From NCBI GenBank assembly GCA_964546435.1, contig CAZJKJ010000011.1, forward strand, positions 1 through 64,000: a stretch of 64,000 bases of DNA. Direction: 5' to 3'. This document shows positions 17,963 through 24,840 of the stretch, piece after piece. The notes beneath the pieces are model-generated. The model had not been told where the DNA came from, made no database searches, and worked only from the letters and a program-made list of their open reading frames with translations. The stretch comes from CAYNST01 sp964546435 (lineage in GTDB: Bacteria > Pseudomonadota > Gammaproteobacteria > Pseudomonadales > Cellvibrionaceae). The position numbers were made by a program, and so were the translations under genes. Each line of letters begins with the position of its first letter. Within the stretch, counting starts at the first letter, position 1.

Positions 17963-18150
17963 GACTTCTTCCATTAGCAGCTTTTTACTCAACGCAGCGC
18001 CCACAGACGCCGCTGAAGACCCGAAGCGGAGGCGAGAATTCCTTTTCTGACGAATCAGAACCCAGTCAACCGATTGCGAGGCGTTCTTTGTTGAATAAAG
18101 TGTAGGCTATGCCGAATATTTCACCAACGGCAATTGGAGTTGACAAAAGC

Positions 18151-18170
18151 TAAGCTAAAACAATAGCTTA
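18151..18170. promoter_or_regulatory. AT-rich palindrome, possible operator
   Basis: TAAGCTA (18151-18157) and TAGCTTA (18164-18170) form a perfect seven-base inverted repeat around AAACAA. A TTGACA hexamer lies at 18140-18145 on the plus strand just before it. It is about 190 bases upstream of algR. The position and base composition suggest a protein-binding site; no regulator can be named. Confidence 0.45.
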
Positions 18171-18229
18171 AGATCGTCATTGAGGACGGTGGCGAGTTCC
18201 CGGCGGTTAATGAAAGTGGGTGTGAGGAG

Positions 18230-18254
18230 GCCAGATACCCGTCAAGCATCTGGC
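18230..18254. terminator. Hairpin after the GH10 remnant
   Basis: GCCAGAT (18230-18236) pairs with ATCTGGC (18248-18254), with an 11-base loop. On the plus strand TTTT follows. On the minus strand it starts about 20 bases after the stop of the xylanase remnant, where the original gene's terminator would be. Confidence 0.5.
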
Positions 18255-18274
18255 TTTTCGAAGCGGACAAACGG

Positions 18275-18565
18275 TTACCCTTTCAAAACCTTGATGGCGT
18301 AATAGCAGTCTTTCCCACGCATCTGGCGATCAAACAGCAACGGATAATTAATGCGGCCTTCGACCGGGAAGTCATTTTTCCAGGAGTCACGATCCCTCAC
18401 CCCCCGGAAATCTCAATCCCGCATGTCCCTCAGAAAGTCATCTTTGTAGGCGTCTTTCAGACCGGTAGTGCGCACCGCGGCGTCCAGCGCGTTGATTTTT
18501 GCGCTGACGATCAGTGCAGACAAAGCGGCCGAGTGCTGAAGTAATGACCGGCGGATGTAAATCAT
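18275..18565 (-). pseudogene. GH10 endo-1,4-beta-xylanase remnant, internally deleted
   Basis: A 97-codon stretch with an in-frame TGA. The first part begins MIYIRRSLLQ and ends in GLKDAYKDDFL, the typical entry into the GH10 catalytic barrel (usually continuing IGAA). Directly after the stop codon, in the same frame, the sequence reads DRDSWKNDFPVEGR and then INYPLLFDRQM, which is the C-terminal end of GH10 enzymes (WGVxDxxSWxN...YPLLFDR). The whole catalytic centre, some 300 residues, is missing. It therefore looks like the two ends of a xylanase gene joined by deletion and then decaying. It sits between algR and algZ. Confidence 0.75.
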
Positions 18566-18712
18566 ACTGCTCTCCAGTAGATACTGCTCTCCAATAGAAG
18601 GATGAACTGGCGCTCCGCAGGGGAAAACACAACGTGACGAGGTGGTCTATAGTGAATCTAGGCTTGGTTTCCGGGCGCAGTTCAGGCCGGATCAGACGAG
18701 GGGCGAAGTAAT

Positions 18713-19576
18713 ATGGTATCCGCGTTAAGGCAGTCTACCCGGCTGTTGTGCCTTATGTTGACCGTGTTTTGCATGGAGGCGGCCACCGCCAGAACATTCA
18801 GGGTTGCACAATCGAACCATCCTCTGGACGGCTATGCAATTGGCGCCTTGAAGGTAGCCCTGGAACATATGGATGAGCAACACAACCTGAACGTTGCGAC
18901 CCGCAATGTGACTCAGCAGCGGGTATTTGAAGACCTGAACTCCGAACAGGTCGACATTTACTGGGCGGCTACCCGCCGGGATCTTGAGGAGAACTTTTCC
19001 CCCGTCCGCTTTCCGATCCTCAAAGGCTTGCTGGGCCACCGGGTCATGATTATCCATCCTTCCGCCCAAGTGAAATTCGATAGTGTGCGGACACTTGATG
19101 ATCTGAAAAAACTGACCCTGGGACAAGGGCTCGGCTGGCCAGATGTGGGGGTTCTCAGAACCAACGGGCTGCAGGTCATCACCACCAGCAAATACAACAA
19201 CCTCTTTTACATGACCGATGGTCAGCGTTTTGACGGGTTCCCCCGGGGTGTTCTGGAGCCATGGGCGGAAATTGCGGCGCATCCCAATCTCGAACTCGCC
19301 GTGGAAAAACGGGTTGTGCTGGTGTACACCCTTCCGTTCTACTTCTTTGTGAACAAGAAGGATCCGGCACTCGCCCAGGCATTGCATGAAGCGTTTGACC
19401 GGTCCATCGCGTCAGGCGCTTTTGATCGCTACTTTTACGGCCACCCGCTGATCAAGGACGCCCTCGAGAAATCCGACCTCAAGCATCGTCTGCGTTTTCC
19501 GCTGGCCGCACCCGATCTCCCCTCGAATATTCCCCTGGATCGTCCCGAGTACTGGTTGAATCTTCAGGATCTTTAG
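18713..19576 (+). CDS. Periplasmic solute-binding-like protein
   Basis: A 287-residue protein with a signal peptide (hydrophobic stretch LLCLMLTVFCMEAATA, cleavage about residue 27). The mature part resembles the two-lobed substrate-binding fold (SBP type 3-like): RTFRVAQSNHPLDGYAIGAL at the start and a hinge region near VDIYWAATRRDLEENFSP. No ABC permease or ATPase gene is nearby, so it is probably an orphan binding protein or sensor partner rather than a transporter subunit. GAGGGGCG precedes the ATG. It lies, with the GH10 remnant, between algZ and algR, and converges on algZ. Confidence 0.75.
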   Translation: MVSALRQSTRLLCLMLTVFCMEAATARTFRVAQSNHPLDGYAIGALKVALEHMDEQHNLNVATRNVTQQRVFEDLNSEQVDIYWAATRRDLEENFSPVRFPILKGLLGHRVMIIHPSAQVKFDSVRTLDDLKKLTLGQGLGWPDVGVLRTNGLQVITTSKYNNLFYMTDGQRFDGFPRGVLEPWAEIAAHPNLELAVEKRVVLVYTLPFYFFVNKKDPALAQALHEAFDRSIASGAFDRYFYGHPLIKDALEKSDLKHRLRFPLAAPDLPSNIPLDRPEYWLNLQDL

Positions 19577-19590
19577 CAGACTGCTGGCTC

Positions 19591-19620
19591 GTGTCATTCT
19601 GCGCGCTGTCGCAGGATCCA
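19591..19620. repeat. Dispersed intergenic repeat, copy 1
   Basis: A 30-base element beginning GTGTCATTCTGCGCG and ending GTCGCAGGATCCA lies exactly between the convergent stops of the solute-binding gene and algZ. A close relative occurs at 60155-60224 downstream of the TIGR02444 gene. Read in one frame the minus strand gives the GSCDSAQND type of peptide often seen when such repeats are mis-called as genes. Confidence 0.7.
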
Positions 19621-19623
19621 CCA

Positions 19624-20763
19624 TCAGGCCCGGTCCGGTGGAACCCGCGGAAAATGCACGCGGACGTGGTATCGGCCCGCATCCGCTCCCAACTCCAGCC
19701 CGGCCTTATCGCCATAATAGGCATGCAGGCGGTGACGGATATTCTCCAGGGCCACACCGGTTCCTTTACTGCGCGAGTTGACGGTGTCAGCGAGGGGGTT
19801 GGTCACGGAAATCTCGCAGAGCTCATCATTTCCCTGCACCCGGATCTCGACCCGGCCGCCATCCTTGCGCGGCTGAATGCCGTGAAAAATTGCGTTTTCC
19901 AGAATTGGCTGCAACAGCAGACCGGGGATGACCGCGTCCGGCAGATCCTGGATTTGCCAGTGCACCTGCAGCCGTGGTCCCAGACGGACCTGTTCGATCT
20001 CGGCAAACCTCTGGCACAGTGACAATTCCTGTTGCAGGGGAATCAGACCCTGATCGGTCAGGCTCGCCCGGAAAAGATCAGACAGATCCACAACCATTTT
20101 TTCGGCGGCGACCGGATCGGTGGCGATCAGGCTGGCAATGGAATTCATGCTGTTGAACAGGAAATGCGGACGGATGCGAGCCTGCAGCGCCTGGATTCTC
20201 GCTTCGAGTTCCGACTGTTGCTGGTTGCGCAATTGCTGCTGCAGATAAAAGTAGCGCAGAACGATGCCGGCAAAAACGGCGGTGATCAGCAGGTGCGTCA
20301 CCACCCGGTCCCAGAACGGGCCTTCCTCGGCGGGAGGGAGCAGCCCGCTGAGGGCGGAAATCGCCAGCGCGACCAGTAATACCGCCGCGAAACTGGCGCC
20401 ACCGGCCACTCGTGGCCCCTGCCGGCGCAACCAGGGTCGCAAGGGACACAGCACGGCTGCACTGCTCAGGACGATCCACTGGATCAGCATTGACGATATG
20501 CCCAGCAGATTCCAGTTGAAGTCCAGCAGTCCGCGATCGAATAGAGTCAGGGCGATGGCCACCAGTTCGCCCACAAGAACCAGATGAAAAACTCCCAGTA
20601 CGGTGCACAGATCGGGGAGAAAATCGCCCCGGGCGGGCGGCAGCAGGCGCGCGCCCTCGCCATTTGCCGATGGCGCATCAGCGTGCGTCTTGCCGGGCTC
20701 TTGCATAAAGTTTTCCTGGGCAGGGTTTTCCCGGCTCGAGTATTCCCGGTTAGAGTTATCCAT
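19624..20763 (-). CDS. algZ: LytS-type sensor histidine kinase, AlgZ/FimS family
   Basis: A 379-residue kinase. After a polar N-terminal tail (about 45 residues) there are four hydrophobic segments (about residues 50-165), then a coiled coil. The His_kinase domain reads RIRPHFLFNSMNSIASLI (acceptor His near 200), and the ATP-binding domain has LLLQPILENAIFHGI and ENIRHRL. This is the AlgZ/FimS layout. The partner regulator is AlgR (17228-17962), separated by about 1.7 kb. The gene is divergent from argH with 83 bases between starts, as in pseudomonads. Confidence 0.9.
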   Translation of the reverse strand: MDNSNREYSSRENPAQENFMQEPGKTHADAPSANGEGARLLPPARGDFLPDLCTVLGVFHLVLVGELVAIALTLFDRGLLDFNWNLLGISSMLIQWIVLSSAAVLCPLRPWLRRQGPRVAGGASFAAVLLVALAISALSGLLPPAEEGPFWDRVVTHLLITAVFAGIVLRYFYLQQQLRNQQQSELEARIQALQARIRPHFLFNSMNSIASLIATDPVAAEKMVVDLSDLFRASLTDQGLIPLQQELSLCQRFAEIEQVRLGPRLQVHWQIQDLPDAVIPGLLLQPILENAIFHGIQPRKDGGRVEIRVQGNDELCEISVTNPLADTVNSRSKGTGVALENIRHRLHAYYGDKAGLELGADAGRYHVRVHFPRVPPDRA

Positions 20764-20846
20764 ATGACGCCGGTTTGTTTACAATTCGCCGACTTTGATT
20801 GCTGAGCGTTATTTGCAGTGTAGCAAACACCGAAACAGGAGCCTTT

Positions 20847-22262
20847 ATGACCAAGCCAGATCAGACGAGCACGCTGTGGGGCGGCCGTTTCACCGAGCCC
20901 ACCGACGCGTTCGTGCAACGCTTCACTGCATCCGTGCAGTTTGATCAGCGTCTTTACCGCCAGGACATTGCCGGCTCCATCGCCCACGCCACCATGCTGG
21001 AAACCGCCGGCGTACTGAACCCGGAAGAAAGGCAGGCAATTGTGGACGGGCTGGAGGCGATCCGGCAGGAAATCGATGGGGGCCGGTTTGTCTGGTCGGT
21101 GGAACTGGAAGATGTGCACATGAATATCGAGTCGGCGCTGACCGCGAAGATCGGCCCGACTGGCAAAAAACTCCATACTGGCCGATCGCGCAACGATCAG
21201 GTCGCCACCGACATCCGCCTGTATCTGCGCGACGAAATTGATCTGATCAGCCGCGAGCTGACTCGCCTGCAAACCGCCATCGCCGAACTGGCAGAGCAGG
21301 AAAGTGACACCATCATGCCCGGCTTTACCCATCTGCAGACCGCGCAACCGGTCACCTTCGGGCACCATCTGCTGGCCTGGTTCGAGATGCTTGATCGAGA
21401 CTTCGACCGGCTCCAGGATTGCCGCCGGCGCCTGAACTACTGTCCCCTCGGTGCGGCTGCGCTGGCGGGAACCACGTTCCCCATTGACCGGGCCATGACG
21501 GCGCGTTTGCTGGGCTTTACGGCGCCGACGCGCAACTCTCTGGATTCGGTTTCCGACCGGGACTTCGCCATCGAATTCTGCGCGTTTGCCTCCATCCTGC
21601 TGACCCATATGTCCCGCATGAGCGAAGAACTCATCCTCTGGGCTTCGGCGCAGTTCGCTTTCGTGGACCTGCCCGACCGGTTCTGTACCGGTTCGTCTAT
21701 CATGCCGCAGAAAAAGAATCCCGACGTACCGGAACTGGTGCGCGGTAAAAGCGGCAGGGTGGTTGGCCATTTGATGGGACTGCTGACTCTGATGAAGTCG
21801 CAGCCGCTGGCCTACAACAAAGACAATCAGGAAGACAAGGAGCCGCTGTTTGATACGGTGGATACCGTCAAAGATTGTTTACGGGCATTCGCAGACATGA
21901 TTCCGGCGCTGGAAGCCAATCATTTCAACATGCGGGAGGCGGCACTGCGGGGATTCGCGACGGCAACCGATCTTGCGGATTATCTGGTCAGAAAAGGCGT
22001 GCCCTTTCGCGATGCCCACGAAATTGTGGGGCGAGCGGTCAATCTCGGCGTGAACACAGGTCGTGACCTGTCCGAAATGAGCCTGGAAGAACTCCAGAAC
22101 TTCGGACCGTCAATTGAACAGGACGTGTTTAGCGTGCTGACACTGGACGGATCGGTGGCGGCCCGTAATCACATTGGCGGTACCGCGCCGGAACAAGTCC
22201 GCCTGGCCGCCGGAAACGCCCGCGCCGCCCTGGCGCTGCGTTCCAGTGAATCGTCCGCCTGA
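20847..22262 (+). CDS. argH: Argininosuccinate lyase
   Basis: A 471-residue enzyme that splits argininosuccinate into arginine and fumarate, the last step of arginine synthesis. It starts MTKPDQTSTLWGGRFTEP, has the substrate-binding TGRSRNDQVATD (near residue 115) and the fumarase/aspartase-superfamily signature GSSIMPQKKNPD (near 282), including the catalytic Ser. Length is normal for the family. CAGGAG lies six bases before the ATG, and an upstream in-frame start is rejected for lack of conservation. Divergent from algZ. Confidence 0.97.
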   Translation: MTKPDQTSTLWGGRFTEPTDAFVQRFTASVQFDQRLYRQDIAGSIAHATMLETAGVLNPEERQAIVDGLEAIRQEIDGGRFVWSVELEDVHMNIESALTAKIGPTGKKLHTGRSRNDQVATDIRLYLRDEIDLISRELTRLQTAIAELAEQESDTIMPGFTHLQTAQPVTFGHHLLAWFEMLDRDFDRLQDCRRRLNYCPLGAAALAGTTFPIDRAMTARLLGFTAPTRNSLDSVSDRDFAIEFCAFASILLTHMSRMSEELILWASAQFAFVDLPDRFCTGSSIMPQKKNPDVPELVRGKSGRVVGHLMGLLTLMKSQPLAYNKDNQEDKEPLFDTVDTVKDCLRAFADMIPALEANHFNMREAALRGFATATDLADYLVRKGVPFRDAHEIVGRAVNLGVNTGRDLSEMSLEELQNFGPSIEQDVFSVLTLDGSVAARNHIGGTAPEQVRLAAGNARAALALRSSESSA

Positions 22263-22282
22263 GGTCAGACCACTACTACTGC

Positions 22283-22302
22283 CGGCCCGATGATGAGGGC
22301 CG
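22283..22302. terminator. Hairpin between convergent argH and the CBM48 gene
   Basis: CGGCCC (22283-22288) pairs with GGGCCG (22297-22302) around an eight-base loop. It lies 20 bases after the argH stop and directly abuts the stop of the convergent CBM48 gene. There is no T-run on either side, so termination is suggested by position only. Confidence 0.4.
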
Positions 22303-22303
22303 A

Positions 22304-22612
22304 TCAGACTACGACGACGGAATTGTCCACGTGCCCGATATTGCTGGGCACATACTTGTCCGCGTCGTAGTCATTTTCCCAGCGCTCACCGTCCAGCACG
22401 TATCGATACTGATATTCGGTACCGGGTACCAATTCCAGGGTCGTTGCATAGCACCCGTTTTTCTGCTTGCGAAGTTCCGTTTCCTGATATTGCCAATCAT
22501 TGAAATCTCCCGCCAGATACACCTTTTTGGCGGCTTTTGTCAGCTCTTCCGGAGCAATGAATTTGACCTTGCAAACCTGTTTGGACTTCAAATACTTTTT
22601 GTCGATACTCAT
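22304..22612 (-). CDS. CBM48 (isoamylase early-set) glycogen-binding protein
   Basis: A 102-residue single-domain protein. The core VYLAGDFNDWQ followed by YQYRYVLDGERWENDYDAD is the CBM48/AMPK-beta glycogen-binding signature. The ATG at 22610-22612 (MSIDKKYLKSKQV) is chosen over one further upstream because GGGG lies eight bases before it. No catalytic domain is attached, so it is probably a small cytoplasmic glycogen- or maltooligosaccharide-binding factor. Its upstream region carries three 11-bp direct repeats. Confidence 0.85.
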   Translation of the reverse strand: MSIDKKYLKSKQVCKVKFIAPEELTKAAKKVYLAGDFNDWQYQETELRKQKNGCYATTLELVPGTEYQYRYVLDGERWENDYDADKYVPSNIGHVDNSVVVV

Positions 22613-22642
22613 TTTTTTGACCCCAAATGCCAATTTAACAAT

Positions 22643-22675
22643 ACATTAACAACACATTCACAACACATTAACAAC
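22643..22675 (-). promoter_or_regulatory. Three 11-bp direct repeats upstream of the CBM48 gene
   Basis: On the minus strand the units at 22675-22665, 22664-22654 and 22653-22643 share TTGTTAA or TTGTGAA plus a TGTG-type spacer, period exactly 11. They begin about 30 bases before the CBM48 start codon. Seven conserved bases plus four spacer bases is the layout of OmpR/PhoB-family operators. Compare the array at 44257-44322. Confidence 0.5.
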
Positions 22676-23242
22676 GCCAAAAGAAAAGCTCTGAAAAATA
22701 CGTTCTGGAAAATCCTGATCTGAATCCCGCCAGCTGTGCACAGGCGTACCGAGCTTGCTTCAAGCCGGTGAGAAGGCTCCGTATTCTCTCCTATTTGAGT
22801 TGCTTTTTCCACAGGCGGCTAGAGAGATTGGATCACGTGTTCAAGGTCTCGCAAGCGAAGCGGGCGCTGGTGATTTCACGCCGCGGGTCACCGCAGCGTC
22901 AGGTCGCGACGCCGGTCTGCCGGGGCCGATCCGCAAATGGCTGGCTGACAACCCGGCCGCAGAGCGGTTAGCATGCTCGCCAAAGCTGCCTGGGTGGGCG
23001 GGAGCACCGCAGGTCACACCCGTGAAAAGAGCGCCATAAAGGCGTCATGAAGTCACAAGAGCCTGCCCGACACAGGCCGCAGATCCTCGAGCGGGTTCCC
23101 GGCGGGGCGAGAGAAATGCTGGCCAGTTCTACGCAGGCGAGCTGTACGCCGAACAGCCAGGACGGGTGAGTCCCGCAAGACAAGTCGGCAAAAAGTGCGC
23201 TTTAACCAGATTCAAAAACCTCCAGCGGAGAGCACGGTAGTG
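22676..23242. other. Non-coding spacer, 567 bp
   Basis: This lies between the divergent CBM48 gene and the rhomboid-like gene. Short open frames on both strands have no recognisable product and no ribosome sites. GC-rich stem-forming stretches occur between about 22870 and 23160, but no known structured RNA could be identified. Confidence 0.4.
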
Positions 23243-23803
23243 ATGCGAGGCCAGATTCAATTTCTCTTATCCATTCTGCTTTTACTCTTGATGGTGCAGA
23301 TGGCTAACGTAATGTCAGAAAATGCGTTACTTGCTTTTGGAATATATCCGCGAGATCTGGAAAAGCTGCCTCACGTCCTGACCGCTCCGTTCATACACGC
23401 AAACTGGAAACATTTTCTTCACAATTGCGCGAGTCTCGCAATTTTTACCACCCTTTGTCTGATCTTGCGGGACCGGGCATTCTTCCTGCGGGTCAGCGCA
23501 ATCATTATTCTCATGTCAGGTGTCATGGTGTGGCTGTTTGGTCGCGACGGGTTGCATGTCGGCGCCAGCGCCTGGATTTTCGGTTTGTGGTCGCTGTGTA
23601 TTGTGACGGCATTTTTTGATCGGAGTTTTCTCAACATCGTTGTGGCATTGACGACAATTCTCGCCTTCGGAAGCATGGTGACAGGGCTGATTCCGTTCGA
23701 AGCGCGGATCTCGTTTGAAGGGCATGTATTCGGCGCCTTTTCCGGCCTGTTTGCGGCCTGGTTCTCGGTGAAGAAAAGAGCGCGCCCCAGATCGGCTGCA
23801 TGA
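23243..23803 (+). CDS. Rhomboid-like intramembrane protease
   Basis: A 186-residue membrane protein with about six hydrophobic helices. HANWKHFLHN in the first loop and helix 2 is the conserved rhomboid HxxxN-type region. The catalytic Ser is in HVGASAWIFGL (near residue 108) and the catalytic His in GHVFGAFSGLF (near 160), so the Ser-His dyad is intact. The usual GxSG motif is GASA here; the Gly after Ser is replaced. The ATG at 23243 is taken because the segment upstream is polar and reads through non-conserved sequence. Substrate unknown. Confidence 0.8.
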   Translation: MRGQIQFLLSILLLLLMVQMANVMSENALLAFGIYPRDLEKLPHVLTAPFIHANWKHFLHNCASLAIFTTLCLILRDRAFFLRVSAIIILMSGVMVWLFGRDGLHVGASAWIFGLWSLCIVTAFFDRSFLNIVVALTTILAFGSMVTGLIPFEARISFEGHVFGAFSGLFAAWFSVKKRARPRSAA

Positions 23804-24194
23804 GTCCCGTGGCGAGCTTTGATCACCGTTGCGTGCGGAAGGCACGCCCCCAAATCATTCTCTGACATCGAGCTCGGATCCGCCTGACAATGGCGTCTGT
23901 TCATCGTCGGTTGTGCGAAATAAGCGATCCGGCGTGACGGAAAATCGCCGGTGTCAGCATCGTGGCAGAATTATTTATTGAACACCCGTCAAAGGTTGCA
24001 AATCCGCAAATGCTCCCTTATTGTTGCTTCCGCTGGTTCGGGTTTGCCGGGTTTTCAACCGCACCTGCGTCGCGCATGATCGCTGGATCACGTAGGAAAC
24101 CCGATGGAGACGGAGCCTGCCCCTGATGGCTCCAGCACGGATGGTCAATCCGGTTTTGGATGCCTTTTTTGCATTAATTCAAGGAGAGAAGCTT
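23804..24194. other. Intergenic region upstream of hcp, 391 bp
   Basis: It should contain the hcp promoter. I found no sigma-54 consensus (a TGGCA at about 23961 lacks the GC of the -12 element) and no clear sigma-70 pair. No gene was recognised. Confidence 0.4.
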
Positions 24195-24677
24195 ATGGCA
24201 ATTTATATCGAATACGACGGCATCAAAGGAAATGTAACCGCAGAGGGGTTCGCGGATCATCTTCCCGTCCTTTCATTGCATTTTGGTATCGGGCGCGGCA
24301 TTTCCATGGAAGCGGGAAAAATGGCGAACCGGGAAGCCAGTCGGCCCAGCGTCAGCGAAGTGACCTTCACCAAACTCACCGATGTTTCTACCACACCCCT
24401 TTTCAACGAATCCGTCACAGGCGACGCCGGCAAACTGGTCAAAGTAAAATTTGTCCAGACCGGCGCCGACAAGGTTATCCAGTATATGGACTATGAACTG
24501 GAAGATTGTCTTGTCAGCGGTTATTCAATTGCCGCAGACGGCGACGGCGATCCGGTGGAAACCATCACCCTGAGCTTTTCAAAAATCATGGTCAACTATC
24601 ATGATTACGATAAAACCAATGCCGGCGGCAGCCCGCAACGGGTGGGTTACGATCTGACGGCGGCCCGTCCCGTTTAA
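24195..24677 (+). CDS. hcp: T6SS inner-tube protein Hcp (TssD)
   Basis: A 160-residue Hcp. It starts MAIYIEYDGIKGNVTAEGF and includes the conserved core SVSEVTFTKLTDVSTTPLF and the C-terminal ETITLSFSKIMVNYHDYD. Hcp hexamers stack into the tube propelled by the sheath, and are also secreted. The ATG at 24195 has AAGGAGAG seven bases upstream, which rejects longer versions. It stands alone on the plus strand, 163 bases before vgrG and 8 kb from the core operons, so it may have its own strong promoter, as expected for the most abundant component. Confidence 0.96.
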   Translation: MAIYIEYDGIKGNVTAEGFADHLPVLSLHFGIGRGISMEAGKMANREASRPSVSEVTFTKLTDVSTTPLFNESVTGDAGKLVKVKFVQTGADKVIQYMDYELEDCLVSGYSIAADGDGDPVETITLSFSKIMVNYHDYDKTNAGGSPQRVGYDLTAARPV

Positions 24678-24686
24678 CGTCATCAA

Positions 24687-24789
24687 CGGAATCTCTGATC
24701 AATTCCGCAAGCGCGAAGGCTCATCTGCTGCATCATCCGCATCCGCCGGAAGGTCTGCAGGACTGATAAAGCACAGGAGCCTTCTGCGC
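24687..24789. other. Hairpins between hcp and vgrG
   Basis: CGGAAT (24687-24692) pairs with ATTCCG (24702-24707) ten bases after the hcp stop. A second, longer-range pair, GCGCGAAGGCTC (24711-24722) and GAGCCTTCTGCGC (24777-24789, one bulge), encloses 54 bases and is followed by CTTTTT. The second could be a terminator or a 3'-stabilising structure separating abundant hcp from scarce vgrG message. Confidence 0.4.
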
Positions 24790-24840
24790 GCTTTTTACTG
24801 AAACTCCGTGTTTCATTTCACGAAAAATCATGGACGATCG

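Noticed and set aside
20547..21770. 407-codon open frame on the minus strand
   Set aside because: It lies antisense to argH and across the algZ start, with no family features; argH is certain.
23961..23980. Sigma-54-like site before hcp
   Set aside because: The TGGCA element has no GC dinucleotide at the required distance.
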